Shown here piece after piece: positions 25,664-34,418 of a DNA stretch of 64,000 nt; position 1 is the first letter of the stretch, and every line of letters begins with the position of its first letter. The notes under the pieces are model-generated. The model was not told the origin of the DNA, ran no database searches, and was given only the letters and a program-made list of their open reading frames with translations. This stretch comes from Botryobacter ruber (lineage in GTDB: Bacteria; Bacteroidota; Bacteroidia; Cytophagales; Hymenobacteraceae). The position numbers were made by a program, and so were the translations under genes. The stretch covers positions 38,946-102,945 of the forward strand of contig NZ_QCZK02000058.1 in the NCBI RefSeq assembly GCF_003347595.2, written 5' to 3'.

Positions 25664-26493
25664 GTTTTTGCCACCCGCTTTTTACTTTCTTTCCTGTAAA
25701 TTCTTTCCCTTTTGTCTACATCGGCAAAATCATTTTGCTTATCAGAAAAAAGCAGCGATTCCTTGTTGCCCAACGCCAGAAAGCCAAAAGGGCTGAGGCT
25801 GTCATAAAACAAGTTGATGACCTTGTTCTGCAGGCTCTGGTTAAAATAGATCAGCACGTTGCGGCACAGGATCAGCTGAAACTCATTGAAAGATTTGTCG
25901 ACAGCCAGGTTATGGATGGAAAAAACAATATTTTGTTTCAACGCCTTGTCTATCAGGGCCGAATCGTATTTTGCAGTATAATAATCAGAAAAAGTGCTTT
26001 TCCCGCCTGCCTTCTGGTAGTTGCTGGTGTAGGTTTTCATTAAGCTCATGCGGTAAACACCTTCCCGGGCAGTTTGCAGGGCCCGTTGGTTAATGTCGGT
26101 GGCGTAAATAACGGAACGGTCGAGCAAACCCTCTTCCTTCAGCAAAATAGCCATCGAATACACCTCTTCTCCGGTAGAACAACCGGCAATCCAGATTTTG
26201 ATGACCGGGTAGGTCGCCAGCCGTTTTATTACATTTTCGCGAAGGCTTTTGTAAAACGGCGGGTCGCGGAACATCTCCGTGACGTTAACAGTAAATTCAA
26301 GGATAAAACGGGCAAAGGTTTCCTCGTCCCGCAACAGGATTTTTTCCAGCTCGGGTACGGTACCGATCCGGTTGGTTTTCATAAACTGAGCGATTCGCCG
26401 GGTAGCGGACGCTTCGGCGTAATCTGTAAAATCATACCCGTACTTAAAACGGATGGATTCCAGCAGGTTCTTTATATCGGCACTAGTTATCAT
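25660..26493 (-). CDS. cheR: CheR-type protein-glutamate methyltransferase
   Basis: 277 residues. The N-terminal helical domain includes ASATRRIAQFMKTNRI, and the SAM-binding domain has WIAGCSTGEEVYSMAILL, with ATDIN following as the ribose-binding acidic strand and LILCRNVLIYF as the final core motif. It transfers methyl groups from SAM to glutamate side chains. The C-terminus lacks the pentapeptide-binding insertions of tethered CheR in any obvious form. It precedes cheB with a 4-base overlap and lies 212 bases after the large hybrid kinase, in the same direction. Confidence 0.92.
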   Translation of the reverse strand: MITSADIKNLLESIRFKYGYDFTDYAEASATRRIAQFMKTNRIGTVPELEKILLRDEETFARFILEFTVNVTEMFRDPPFYKSLRENVIKRLATYPVIKIWIAGCSTGEEVYSMAILLKEEGLLDRSVIYATDINQRALQTAREGVYRMSLMKTYTSNYQKAGGKSTFSDYYTAKYDSALIDKALKQNIVFSIHNLAVDKSFNEFQLILCRNVLIYFNQSLQNKVINLFYDSLSPFGFLALGNKESLLFSDKQNDFADVDKRERIYRKESKKRVAKT

Positions 26494-26705
26494 CCCTGTT
26501 TTCGTTGCGCCCTCGGTGCCATTGATTGGTTAAGTTAATTTTTTATCGGTTTGATTGGACTAAGCACCTTTACGTGCAGGTGTTGTTTGGGTTACAGGTA
26601 AATCTTTTAATATTACTATTTTGTCGGCTGCTCAATTTTTGCAGCAGTTCCTGCAGATTGATGGATGTAGAAAACGCCGGAAATATTTTTTTTGCGCAAC
26701 ATCCA

Positions 26706-29700
26706 TTATTTATACAGCCACACGCGCATCAGCGAAAGCAGCTGCTCCATGTTTACCGGTTTTGGAATGTAATCGGACATACCGGCTTCCAGGCATTTTT
26801 CCCGGTCGCCTTTCATGGCTTTGGCAGTCAGGGCAATGATGGGAAGCTTGCCGTTCTGTGGCATTTTCCGGATTTCCCGTGTGGCTTCGTAACCGTCCAT
26901 TTCAGGCATCATCACATCCATCAGGATCATGTCTGTATCGGGTTGTTCTTTTAACATAGTAATGGCTTCTTTCCCGTTTTCGGCGGTAATGCAGCGGAGG
27001 CCTTCTTCTTCCAGGGCATTGGTGAGGGAGTAGATGTTGCGCATATCATCATCCACAATCAGCACCTTTTTGTTCTTCAGCACCTCATCAGTCCGGTGGA
27101 GCTTCCGGATGATCTGCTGTTTTTCCTTCGGTAGTTTTGCCTCCACGCTGTGCAGGAACAAGATCGTTTCGTCCAGCAGGCGCTCCGTGGAATCGGCGGT
27201 TTTCAGCACGACCGTATTGGCCAGTTTATTCAGGCGGCTTGCTTCTTCTTTGCTCAGTTCTTTCCCGGTATAAACGATAACCGGTATTTTGTTCAGGGTG
27301 CTGTTGGCTTTCACTTTTTCGAGCAAATCTATGCCGCCCATATCAGGTAAGCCAAGGTCAATGATGATACAGTCGAACTTTTCCTTCTGCATCAGGGCAA
27401 TGGCTTCTTCTCCTGTATAAGCCGAAAAGGACTTCACATCGCCGTTGCTCACCAGTTCCCTGATGGCGAGGTTCTGCTGCTTGTTGTCCTCTACAATCAG
27501 GAGCTTTTTCAGTTTCCGGCTGATAAACTCTTCCACGCGGCCAAATGCTGCGTTTAACTCCTCCTGTGTGATTGGCTTTTTTATGTAATCAAAAGCTCCC
27601 AGGTCAAAACCTTCGTTTCGGCGGTCGAAACCGGAAATTACCTGCACCGGAATGTGACGCAGGTCCGGATCGCTTTTCAGGTGTTTCAGCACTTCCGCGC
27701 CGTCCATCACCGGCAGCTTCATGTCCAGGATGATGGCATCGGGGTGGTAATGCCTGGCCAGGCTCAGTCCCATATTGCCCTGGTGCGCCATAATGCCCCG
27801 GTACCCTTTTTCCCGGATAAAATTGAGCAGGATATGGGCAAAGGGCACATCGTCTTCCACGATCAGGATTACTTTATCATTTTCCTGGATGGCATACCTG
27901 TCATCCGAAACTTCTTCCTGTTGCGTAAAGTGTTCCGTTACCTCCGGTGGCGGAAGCAGTTTTTCCGGTTTTACTTTTACGGCTACTTCTTTTTCGAACG
28001 ATACAGCGCTGGAAGGGTCAAATTTAAACGGCAGGTAAAGCGTGAAGGTACTTCCTTTCCCTTCTTCACTCTCCAGCACCAGTTCGCCTCCTAAGGCACT
28101 GGCCAGTTCGCGGCTGATAGAAAGCCCGAGCCCGGTGCCGCCGTATTTTCGTTTTGTGGAGCCGTCGGCTTGCTGGAATGCCTCAAATACGACGGCCTGC
28201 TTGCTTTCCGGAATGCCAATGCCTGTGTCGGATACCGAAAAAGCCAGGACCTTGTCTGATGTACGCAGGCTCCTGTTGCGCAACCTGTGCGGCGGCACCA
28301 CGGTGGTAATGTCCAGCGTTACTTGTCCGCCTTTGTCGGTAAACTTGAAAGCGTTGGACAGCAGGTTTCTCAGGATTTGTTCCAGCCGCTGTTTGTCGGT
28401 GGTTAACGTTGCGGTTATTTCTTCCTTCCTGAAATTTATCTTAAAGTCAATCTCTTTGTTAACAGCTATTTCCCGGAACATGGCCTGCAGGTTGTCCTTG
28501 ACCTCCGGAAGTTCGGTTTCTTCAATGTCCAGCTCGATTTTGCCTGATTCCACTTTCGAAAGATCCAGGATTTCGTTGATGAGGTTTAGCAGATCGGTGC
28601 CCGAACTGTAGATGTTTTTGGCAAACTCCACTTCTTTTGCACCCAGCACTTTATTTTTGTTTTCGCCGAGCAGCTGCGCCAGGATCAGGATGCTGTTGAG
28701 CGGGGTACGCAGCTCGTGCGACATGTTGGCCAGGAACTCCGACTTGTATTTGTTGGTAATTTCCAGTTCGCGGGCTTTGGTCTCGATATCCATTTTGGCC
28801 ACTTCCAGCTTGTTTTTCTGCTCTTCGAGTAAGTTGGCCTGTTCTTCCAGCTCTTCGTTTGTCTGCTGCAGTTCTTCCTGCTGAGCTTTTAGCTCTGCTT
28901 CCGATTCTTCGAGCAGGTTGGTTTTTTCCTGCAGTTCTTCATTTATCTGCCGTAGCTCTTCCTGCTGCGCTTCCAGTTCTTCGGCCTGCTTTTGCGTTTC
29001 TTCGAGCAGCTCCTTCAATATGGTCCTGGACTGGGACGAGTTAAAGGCTATGCCGATGTTCTCCGTTACCGTTTCCAGGAACTTCAGGTCATGTTCCGAA
29101 AACGCATGGGCAGCGCCAATTTCAATGACGCCTTTCAGCTGGCCATCGTACAGGAAGGGGTAAACAACTATATTTTTTGGAGGTGTATTGCCCAGCCCGG
29201 ATTTGATTTTGATGTAATCTTCCGGAACCTGCGTAAAAATGATCGGCTTCTTTTCCAGGGCGGCCTGCCCCACCAGGCCTTCGCCTAACTTAATCGTATT
29301 GTTATTTTCCTTCCGGAATTGAAAGGCATAACTGCCGGCCAGTTTCAGGTGATCGTTTTCGGCAAGATAAATGGCGCCAACAAGGGCATCCAGGTACACC
29401 GTCAGCTTCCGGACAACTTCCTGCGCAAGTGCCCCGATCTCCTGTTCCCCACGCATCAGGTCGTTCAGTTCGCTGCTTCCGGTCAGGAGCCAGTGGCGGA
29501 TCTCATTTTCGTGTGAAAGCTCCTGCAGGTTGGCTTTCATGTTATTGAGGGAGGTACCCAGTTTGTCTGATTCTCCCCGAACCGGCACCACAGGCGAATA
29601 GTCGCCTTTGCCAATAATATCGGCCGCCTGCGCGTATTCCTTCGACACCTGGATCAACTGGTTAAAAGAAACGGCCAGTTTCCCGATCTCATCGCTGGAG

Positions 29701-30755
29701 TTTACCGGGATCGAGAGATCCAGGTCGCCCCGGGCGATGCAGTCGGCGGCATGCCTGATATCTTTAACCGATGTAAGCAGGTAATTGATGGTGTAATACA
29801 GCAGCAGCGTGAGCAGCAGCACAATTACCAGCGCAATTACAATGTTCCGGACCAGCACACCGGATATTTTAGCTACCTGATCTTCGGCTGTTTGCCGGAT
29901 GGCGATGGAAGAAAGGTCTTCTACTTCTTTGAGGGTGTTGAGGTAGGCAACGCCATTAATCCACCAGTCATCGCTGGAGTAGGGGAACTGGTTGAAAGCA
30001 GGATTTTGATAGGCTGTCTGTATGATGTCGCGTACCCGTTGGATGGCAGGTGTTCCCATCTTTTTATGGTGATAAGCTGCCAGCTCATCGGAGGCATTCT
30101 TACGGAAGTTTTCCAGGTTTACTTCGTGCTTTCCCGTGAGTGAGGAAAATTCGGCAAAACCATTTCCAGCGAATCCTTCTTCCAGGATGGCTTGTTTTAA
30201 GCTGGCGCGGAGCCGGCCAAAATATTCTTTCCCCTGCAACAGGAACATGTGGGCATTCAGCTGGTTTTTTACTTCCGGATTCCTGGAGTAAAGGGCTGTC
30301 CGGTTTACCTCGTCAATCAAGGCGCTGTTTATTTCGCCAAAAGCATCCCGTATGCTGTCAGGGGTGGCGGAAAAGGTATTGATCCGGCTTCGCAGGTCCG
30401 GAATGTTTTCCAGCAGGCTTTCCGCATGCAGGTGCGTGTGCTGGTTTAACAGGAGCTGGCTTAGCGCAAACAGGGCTTTGTCAGTCTGCTCCCGTTGGTC
30501 GAACAACTCGCTTTTTTCTTCTTTTCCTGCACTGATCAGGTACCCAAGCGAATAGCCGCGCTCCTGCTGCATTTCGTGTATCACATTCGAGATAGCTTCG
30601 GCTTTGAGCACATCGTCATAAACCTGCTGAATTATGTTTCTGCTTTCAACTTTATTAACAATGTCAACTGCCAGGAAATAAAACAAGGTGAGCAACGGGA
30701 TAAGCGAAATTAGCAGCAGCTTGTTTTTTATGGAGAGGTTGCGGATAAACTTCAT
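26706..30755 (-). CDS. NIT-HAMP-GAF hybrid histidine kinase with three receiver domains
   Basis: 1349 residues. Order: membrane helix 1 (about 13-31), a periplasmic helical NIT-type sensor (45-290, signature MQQERGYSLGYLISAG), membrane helix 2 (303-325), HAMP (about 330-380), GAF (about 440-570), and a coiled coil (575-665) made of two near-identical 28-residue units beginning AQQEEL. HisKA follows with FLANMSHELRTPL near 678, then HATPase with GTGLGLSISREL, and three receiver domains starting near 958, 1086 and 1226. Phosphoacceptors are ILDMKLPVMDG, IIDLGLPDMGG and LMDVMMPEMDG. NIT domains are linked to nitrate and nitrite sensing in some proteins. It is upstream of cheR-cheB, and the coil is a plausible methylation target. 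All kinase motifs are intact. Confidence 0.92.
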   Translation of the reverse strand: MKFIRNLSIKNKLLLISLIPLLTLFYFLAVDIVNKVESRNIIQQVYDDVLKAEAISNVIHEMQQERGYSLGYLISAGKEEKSELFDQREQTDKALFALSQLLLNQHTHLHAESLLENIPDLRSRINTFSATPDSIRDAFGEINSALIDEVNRTALYSRNPEVKNQLNAHMFLLQGKEYFGRLRASLKQAILEEGFAGNGFAEFSSLTGKHEVNLENFRKNASDELAAYHHKKMGTPAIQRVRDIIQTAYQNPAFNQFPYSSDDWWINGVAYLNTLKEVEDLSSIAIRQTAEDQVAKISGVLVRNIVIALVIVLLLTLLLYYTINYLLTSVKDIRHAADCIARGDLDLSIPVNSSDEIGKLAVSFNQLIQVSKEYAQAADIIGKGDYSPVVPVRGESDKLGTSLNNMKANLQELSHENEIRHWLLTGSSELNDLMRGEQEIGALAQEVVRKLTVYLDALVGAIYLAENDHLKLAGSYAFQFRKENNNTIKLGEGLVGQAALEKKPIIFTQVPEDYIKIKSGLGNTPPKNIVVYPFLYDGQLKGVIEIGAAHAFSEHDLKFLETVTENIGIAFNSSQSRTILKELLEETQKQAEELEAQQEELRQINEELQEKTNLLEESEAELKAQQEELQQTNEELEEQANLLEEQKNKLEVAKMDIETKARELEITNKYKSEFLANMSHELRTPLNSILILAQLLGENKNKVLGAKEVEFAKNIYSSGTDLLNLINEILDLSKVESGKIELDIEETELPEVKDNLQAMFREIAVNKEIDFKINFRKEEITATLTTDKQRLEQILRNLLSNAFKFTDKGGQVTLDITTVVPPHRLRNRSLRTSDKVLAFSVSDTGIGIPESKQAVVFEAFQQADGSTKRKYGGTGLGLSISRELASALGGELVLESEEGKGSTFTLYLPFKFDPSSAVSFEKEVAVKVKPEKLLPPPEVTEHFTQQEEVSDDRYAIQENDKVILIVEDDVPFAHILLNFIREKGYRGIMAHQGNMGLSLARHYHPDAIILDMKLPVMDGAEVLKHLKSDPDLRHIPVQVISGFDRRNEGFDLGAFDYIKKPITQEELNAAFGRVEEFISRKLKKLLIVEDNKQQNLAIRELVSNGDVKSFSAYTGEEAIALMQKEKFDCIIIDLGLPDMGGIDLLEKVKANSTLNKIPVIVYTGKELSKEEASRLNKLANTVVLKTADSTERLLDETILFLHSVEAKLPKEKQQIIRKLHRTDEVLKNKKVLIVDDDMRNIYSLTNALEEEGLRCITAENGKEAITMLKEQPDTDMILMDVMMPEMDGYEATREIRKMPQNGKLPIIALTAKAMKGDREKCLEAGMSDYIPKPVNMEQLLSLMRVWLYK

Positions 30756-30896
30756 AAAGGTACGGGTGCTTTATTTACGTCTTTGTGTAGTTTAATGGGA
30801 GCTATTATTTGGTTGTCAGGTGGGAACTGAAATTTTGGAGGCGAAGAAACAGCTGTAGCTCCTTTGTTTGCCTGCTATTTTAACTCAAAATGTGCG

Positions 30897-30928
30897 CTGC
30901 ACCTGCCACCACAGCCTCTGCACTTCCT
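30897..30928 (-). repeat. Dispersed GAGGCTGTGGTGG repeat
   Basis: GCTGCACCTGCCACCACAGC, then CTCTGCACTTCC, near consensus, in the gap separating the large hybrid kinase from the response regulator upstream of it. Confidence 0.8.
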
Positions 30929-30974
30929 CAACTAAGTTCACATGGTAAAGCAGGCGCGTTAACCGGGCATCTGA

Positions 30975-31409
30975 TTAACTGAAGTCAAAGTACTGTGCCA
31001 GTTCGGCATTATCCTTCAGCTCGTTCACACGCTCAATGGTTAAAGGCTTGTTGATAAAGCCGATTACATTGTGATAGATGGTGGAGGTGGTGATATCCAG
31101 TGGGTCGACGGAGGAGCTAAGGATACATATCTTCACTTCCGGGAAACTTGCTGCACACCTGTTGGAAAAATGTTCTAGAAACTCCCACCCGTTCATAACA
31201 GGCATGTTTAAGTCCAGCAGGACAAGTTCAGGAACCTTATCCGGATGCCCTTCCTTTAGTTCGATCTCTAGCTTTTCAAAATAATCTATCCCCTCCCGGC
31301 CGTTTTTAAACATTAATACTTCAGAGGCAAATTTTTCGGCCTTGATAACAAGCTCACATATCATCAATGTAATTTCATCATCATCGATAAGCACTATTTT
31401 GTCTATCAT
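30975..31409 (-). CDS. Single-domain response regulator
   Basis: 144 residues, a CheY-like receiver. The acidic pocket is VLIDDDEITL, the phosphoacceptor lies in LVLLDLNMPVMNGWEFL, the switch Ser in ICILSSSVD, and the Lys in GFINKPLT. No output domain is present. The DDDEITLMICELVI opening is a subtype frequent in Bacteroidota, where these act as phosphate shuttles to hybrid kinases. It is the first gene of the minus-strand signalling island but is separated from the large kinase by 219 bases with a repeat, so it may have its own transcript. Confidence 0.9.
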   Translation of the reverse strand: MIDKIVLIDDDEITLMICELVIKAEKFASEVLMFKNGREGIDYFEKLEIELKEGHPDKVPELVLLDLNMPVMNGWEFLEHFSNRCAASFPEVKICILSSSVDPLDITTSTIYHNVIGFINKPLTIERVNELKDNAELAQYFDFS

Positions 31410-31829
31410 AATATTTCTAAGTATAAAGCCAGATTATTAAGCCAGGAAAGGTTATGCTTTAAATATTACTATCTTTCGAGTTTTATACGTATGCTATCAA
31501 AAATGTACTGGAATGAACCTGAAATAGTTGAATTTCTAATCGCGTCTCAACTATTTAATAAGAATATTGTTAGTTTAATAAAAGTGGTTATATTGAAAAT
31601 AGTTTTCCAGTGTAAGAATAATAATATGCAAACATTGTGATTTATGCAGATAAAATCAACCTGAAATTGCAAAAAATAAATTTTCTCTTCTAAATTTTTT
31701 TATGTTACAAGTTCATCTAATAAAAGAAAGGCCCGGCATAAAAACACGGGCCAAAAGAAGCGGGATACTTTTATGCGGATTATGCCTGCTAAATCGTTGG
31801 GTTTGTACAGAATAGTGGGCAATTTTTGC
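31410..31829. other. AT-rich divergent gap between response regulator and lysC
   Basis: No gene is supported. The stretch 31430-31700 is strongly AT-rich. A stem GGCCCG/CGGGCC at 31730-31752, followed on the minus strand by a T-rich run, looks like a terminator pointing toward the regulator gene, although no transcript entering from the right on that strand is known. It could end a small RNA or block antisense transcription from lysC. Confidence 0.4.
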
Positions 31830-31837
31830 TACTTTTG
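31830..31837 (+). promoter_or_regulatory. Candidate lysC -7 box
   Basis: TACTTTTG matches TAnnTTTG exactly, 38 bases before the start codon. The nearest upstream TTG (31803-31805) is 24 bases away, a little far. Confidence 0.5.
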
Positions 31838-31875
31838 CACCTGAATACATTAATCACATTTTCATAGCTAACTAA

Positions 31876-33207
31876 ATGAAAATTTTAAAGTTTGGAGGTA
31901 CCTCAGTAGGTTCTGCCGAGAGAATGAAGGCTGTGTCTGGCCTGATCAATGATGGCGAACCTAAAATTGTAGTGCTATCGGCCATGTCGGGCACTACGAA
32001 CAACCTGGTACAGATCGGCGAGAAGCTGTACCAGAATGCCTATGACGAAGCTAATGCGCTGATCGATGCGCTGCATGATAAATATAAACAGGTAGTGGAT
32101 TCGCTCTACCAGACAGACGAAAAGAAGAAACAGGCGCTGGAGCTGATCACGACGCATTTTGATTATATCCGGGGTTTTACAACAGACCTGTTTACCGTAC
32201 ACGAGGAGCGCGCCATCCTGGCGCAGGGCGAGCTGCTGTCTACAGCGCTTTTCCAGTTCTTCCTGGAAGAACAGCCGATCCCGTCGGTGCTGCTGCCGGC
32301 GCTTAACTTTATGCGTATCGACGAGAACGAAGAGCCTGACCTGGACTTTATCTCCAAAAACCTGAAAGCTGAGCTGGAGAAATACCCGGATACAAACCTG
32401 TTCATTACGCAGGGCTACATCTGCCGCAACACCTTCGGCGAAATAGACAACCTGAAGCGTGGCGGCTCCGACTATTCTGCCTCGCTGATTGGCGCTGCCA
32501 TCGATGCTTCTGAAATCCAGATATGGACCGACATCGACGGCATGCACAACAACGACCCGCGTATTGTGAAAAACACGCATCCGATTGCCGAACTTTCGTT
32601 TGACGAGGCCGCTGAACTGGCTTATTTCGGGGCTAAAATTCTGCACCCATCCAGCGTGCTTCCTGCCAAACTGAAAAACATTCCGGTGCGCCTGTTAAAT
32701 ACCATGCAGCCGGAAGCCAAAGGCACCACCATCACGTCCGAAAGAGCAGGAGGGGGGATCAAAGCAGTAGCTGCCAAAGATGATATCACGGCTATTAAAA
32801 TCAAGTCCGGGCGCATGCTGCTGGCGTATGGTTTCCTGCGAAGCGTGTTCGAAGTGTTCGAGCGTTACAAAACGCCTATCGACATGATCACTACTTCGGA
32901 AGTGGCTGTATCCCTGACAATCGATAATCCGAAGCACCTGGAAGAAATTGTGGCGGAGCTGAAGGAGTTTGGCCAGGTAGAGGTAGACACGAACCAGACA
33001 ATTATCTGCGTGGTGGGCGACTTTATTGCCGAGAAAAGCGAAACCAGCTTTAAAGTATTCGAAGCGCTGAAGGATGTTCCGTTGCGCATGATTTCGTTTG
33101 GCGGAAGCAAAAGCAACGTGAGCGTGCTCGTAAACACTACGGATAAAGTGAAAGCGCTGACTTTGCTGAACGAGCATATTTTTGAAAGGAGCATGGCTAA
33201 TGCTTAA
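31876..33207 (+). CDS. lysC: Aspartate kinase
   Basis: 443 residues. It phosphorylates aspartate, the first step toward lysine, threonine and methionine. The N-terminal KFGGTSVGSAERM is the catalytic signature. NLKRGGSDYSASLIGAAI and ILHPSSVLPA are further kinase-domain motifs. Two ACT regulatory domains occupy the last ~140 residues (SGRMLLAYGFLRSVFEVFER, and ICVVGDFIAEKSETSFKV), so feedback inhibition by an end product is expected. It is monofunctional, with no homoserine dehydrogenase fusion. The stop overlaps the lysA start, and with lysA downstream lysine is the likely dedicated product. Confidence 0.95.
   Translation: MKILKFGGTSVGSAERMKAVSGLINDGEPKIVVLSAMSGTTNNLVQIGEKLYQNAYDEANALIDALHDKYKQVVDSLYQTDEKKKQALELITTHFDYIRGFTTDLFTVHEERAILAQGELLSTALFQFFLEEQPIPSVLLPALNFMRIDENEEPDLDFISKNLKAELEKYPDTNLFITQGYICRNTFGEIDNLKRGGSDYSASLIGAAIDASEIQIWTDIDGMHNNDPRIVKNTHPIAELSFDEAAELAYFGAKILHPSSVLPAKLKNIPVRLLNTMQPEAKGTTITSERAGGGIKAVAAKDDITAIKIKSGRMLLAYGFLRSVFEVFERYKTPIDMITTSEVAVSLTIDNPKHLEEIVAELKEFGQVEVDTNQTIICVVGDFIAEKSETSFKVFEALKDVPLRMISFGGSKSNVSVLVNTTDKVKALTLLNEHIFERSMANA
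33185..33191 (+). promoter_or_regulatory. Shine-Dalgarno sequence deciding the lysA start
   Basis: AAAGGAG lies inside the end of lysC, 8 bases before the ATG at 33200. Strong ribosome-binding sites are rare in this phylum, so it favours 33200 over the in-frame TTG at 33182. Confidence 0.6.
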
Positions 33208-34345
33208 AGATTATCTGCAGGAGCTAGAGCAGCATCCTACTCCTTTTTTTGCGTACGATCTCAAACTCTTGCGCCAGACCCTGCAACAGGTAAAAAAGGA
33301 AGCAGACAAGTATAATTTCCAGGTGCATTATGCCCTGAAAGCCAATACTAACAGTCCTATTCTTACCGAAATGGTGGCAGCCGGCCTGGGTGCTGACTGT
33401 GTGAGCGGAAACGAGATCAGGCGTGCCATCGAAAGCGGCTTTAGCCCGGACCATGTGGTGTTTGCCGGGGTGGGTAAGTCGGATGCCGAGATAAACTTTG
33501 CGCTGGAGCAGGATATCTTCTGCTTCAACTGCGAGTCATCGCATGAGCTGGCAGTGCTGAACGAGCTGGCAGCAGAGAAGAATACGGTTGCACGTATTGC
33601 GCTGCGCATCAACCCGAATGTGAATGCCAACACGCACAAGTACATAACCACAGGCCTGGAGGAAAACAAGTTCGGTATTAATTCCTGGGAACTGCCGGAT
33701 GTGCTGAAGCAGCTACAGCAACTGCAGCACCTGCGGTTGATTGGCATCCACTTCCATATTGGCTCCCAGATTACTGACCTGTCGGCGTTCCGGAACCTGT
33801 GCACGCGGGTAAACGAGTTCCAGGAGTGGTTCCTGTCGCATAATGTGGCGCTGGAGCATATCAATGTTGGCGGTGGCTTAGGCGTGGATTACTACCACCC
33901 GGAGGAGCACCCGATTCCTGACTTCGAGGCCTATTTCAGTTTGTTCAACCAGTTCCTGGAGCTGAGGCCCGGGCAGCAGGTGCATTTTGAGCTGGGCAGG
34001 GCGCTGGTGGCGCAGTGTGGGTCGCTTATCTCGAAGGTGCTTTACATTAAGAAAGGCATGACCACCAATTTTGCCATCCTGGATGCCGGCATGACCGAAC
34101 TGATTCGTCCGGCGCTCTACCAGTCTTACCACAAGATTGAGAACATGAGCAGCCAACTATCGGAAGATAAGTACGATGTGGTAGGTCCTATCTGCGAATC
34201 TTCTGACTGCTTCGGGAAAGCCGTCATGTTACCGGAAACCAACCGTGGCGACCTGATTGCCATACGCACAGCAGGCGCTTATGGCGAGGTGATGGCGTCG
34301 CAGTACAACCTGCGCGATAAAGCCCAGGCGGTTTACCTGAACTAG
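33200..34345 (+). CDS. lysA: Diaminopimelate decarboxylase
   Basis: 381 residues from the ATG at 33200. This PLP enzyme makes lysine from meso-diaminopimelate. The PLP lysine is Lys47 in HYALKANTN. NVGGGLGVDY and ELGRALVAQCG bind the cofactor phosphate, and GPICESSDCFGK carries the active-site Cys from the partner subunit. The length is slightly short compared with about 400-420 residues in many bacteria but fits Bacteroidota versions. The first 8 bases (ATGCTTAA) overlap the lysC stop, so translation is coupled to the kinase that feeds the pathway. A strong terminator follows. Confidence 0.93.
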   Translation: MLKDYLQELEQHPTPFFAYDLKLLRQTLQQVKKEADKYNFQVHYALKANTNSPILTEMVAAGLGADCVSGNEIRRAIESGFSPDHVVFAGVGKSDAEINFALEQDIFCFNCESSHELAVLNELAAEKNTVARIALRINPNVNANTHKYITTGLEENKFGINSWELPDVLKQLQQLQHLRLIGIHFHIGSQITDLSAFRNLCTRVNEFQEWFLSHNVALEHINVGGGLGVDYYHPEEHPIPDFEAYFSLFNQFLELRPGQQVHFELGRALVAQCGSLISKVLYIKKGMTTNFAILDAGMTELIRPALYQSYHKIENMSSQLSEDKYDVVGPICESSDCFGKAVMLPETNRGDLIAIRTAGAYGEVMASQYNLRDKAQAVYLN

Positions 34346-34360
34346 TTCAGTTGCTATATC

Positions 34361-34403
34361 AAAAAAGAGGCTGTCCCGGATTGTCAGGACAGCCTCTTTT
34401 TTT
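34361..34403. terminator. Bidirectional terminator between lysA and the lipoprotein gene
   Basis: AAAAAGAGGCTGTCC pairs with GGACAGCCTCTTTTT around a short loop, with T-runs on both strands. It serves lysA and the convergent gene ending at 34419. Confidence 0.92.
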
Positions 34404-34418
34404 GTTGATACTATTCAG

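Noticed and set aside
25103..26493. Classical chemotaxis operon
   Set aside because: CheR and CheB are present, but there is no CheA, CheW or chemoreceptor and CheB lacks its receiver domain.
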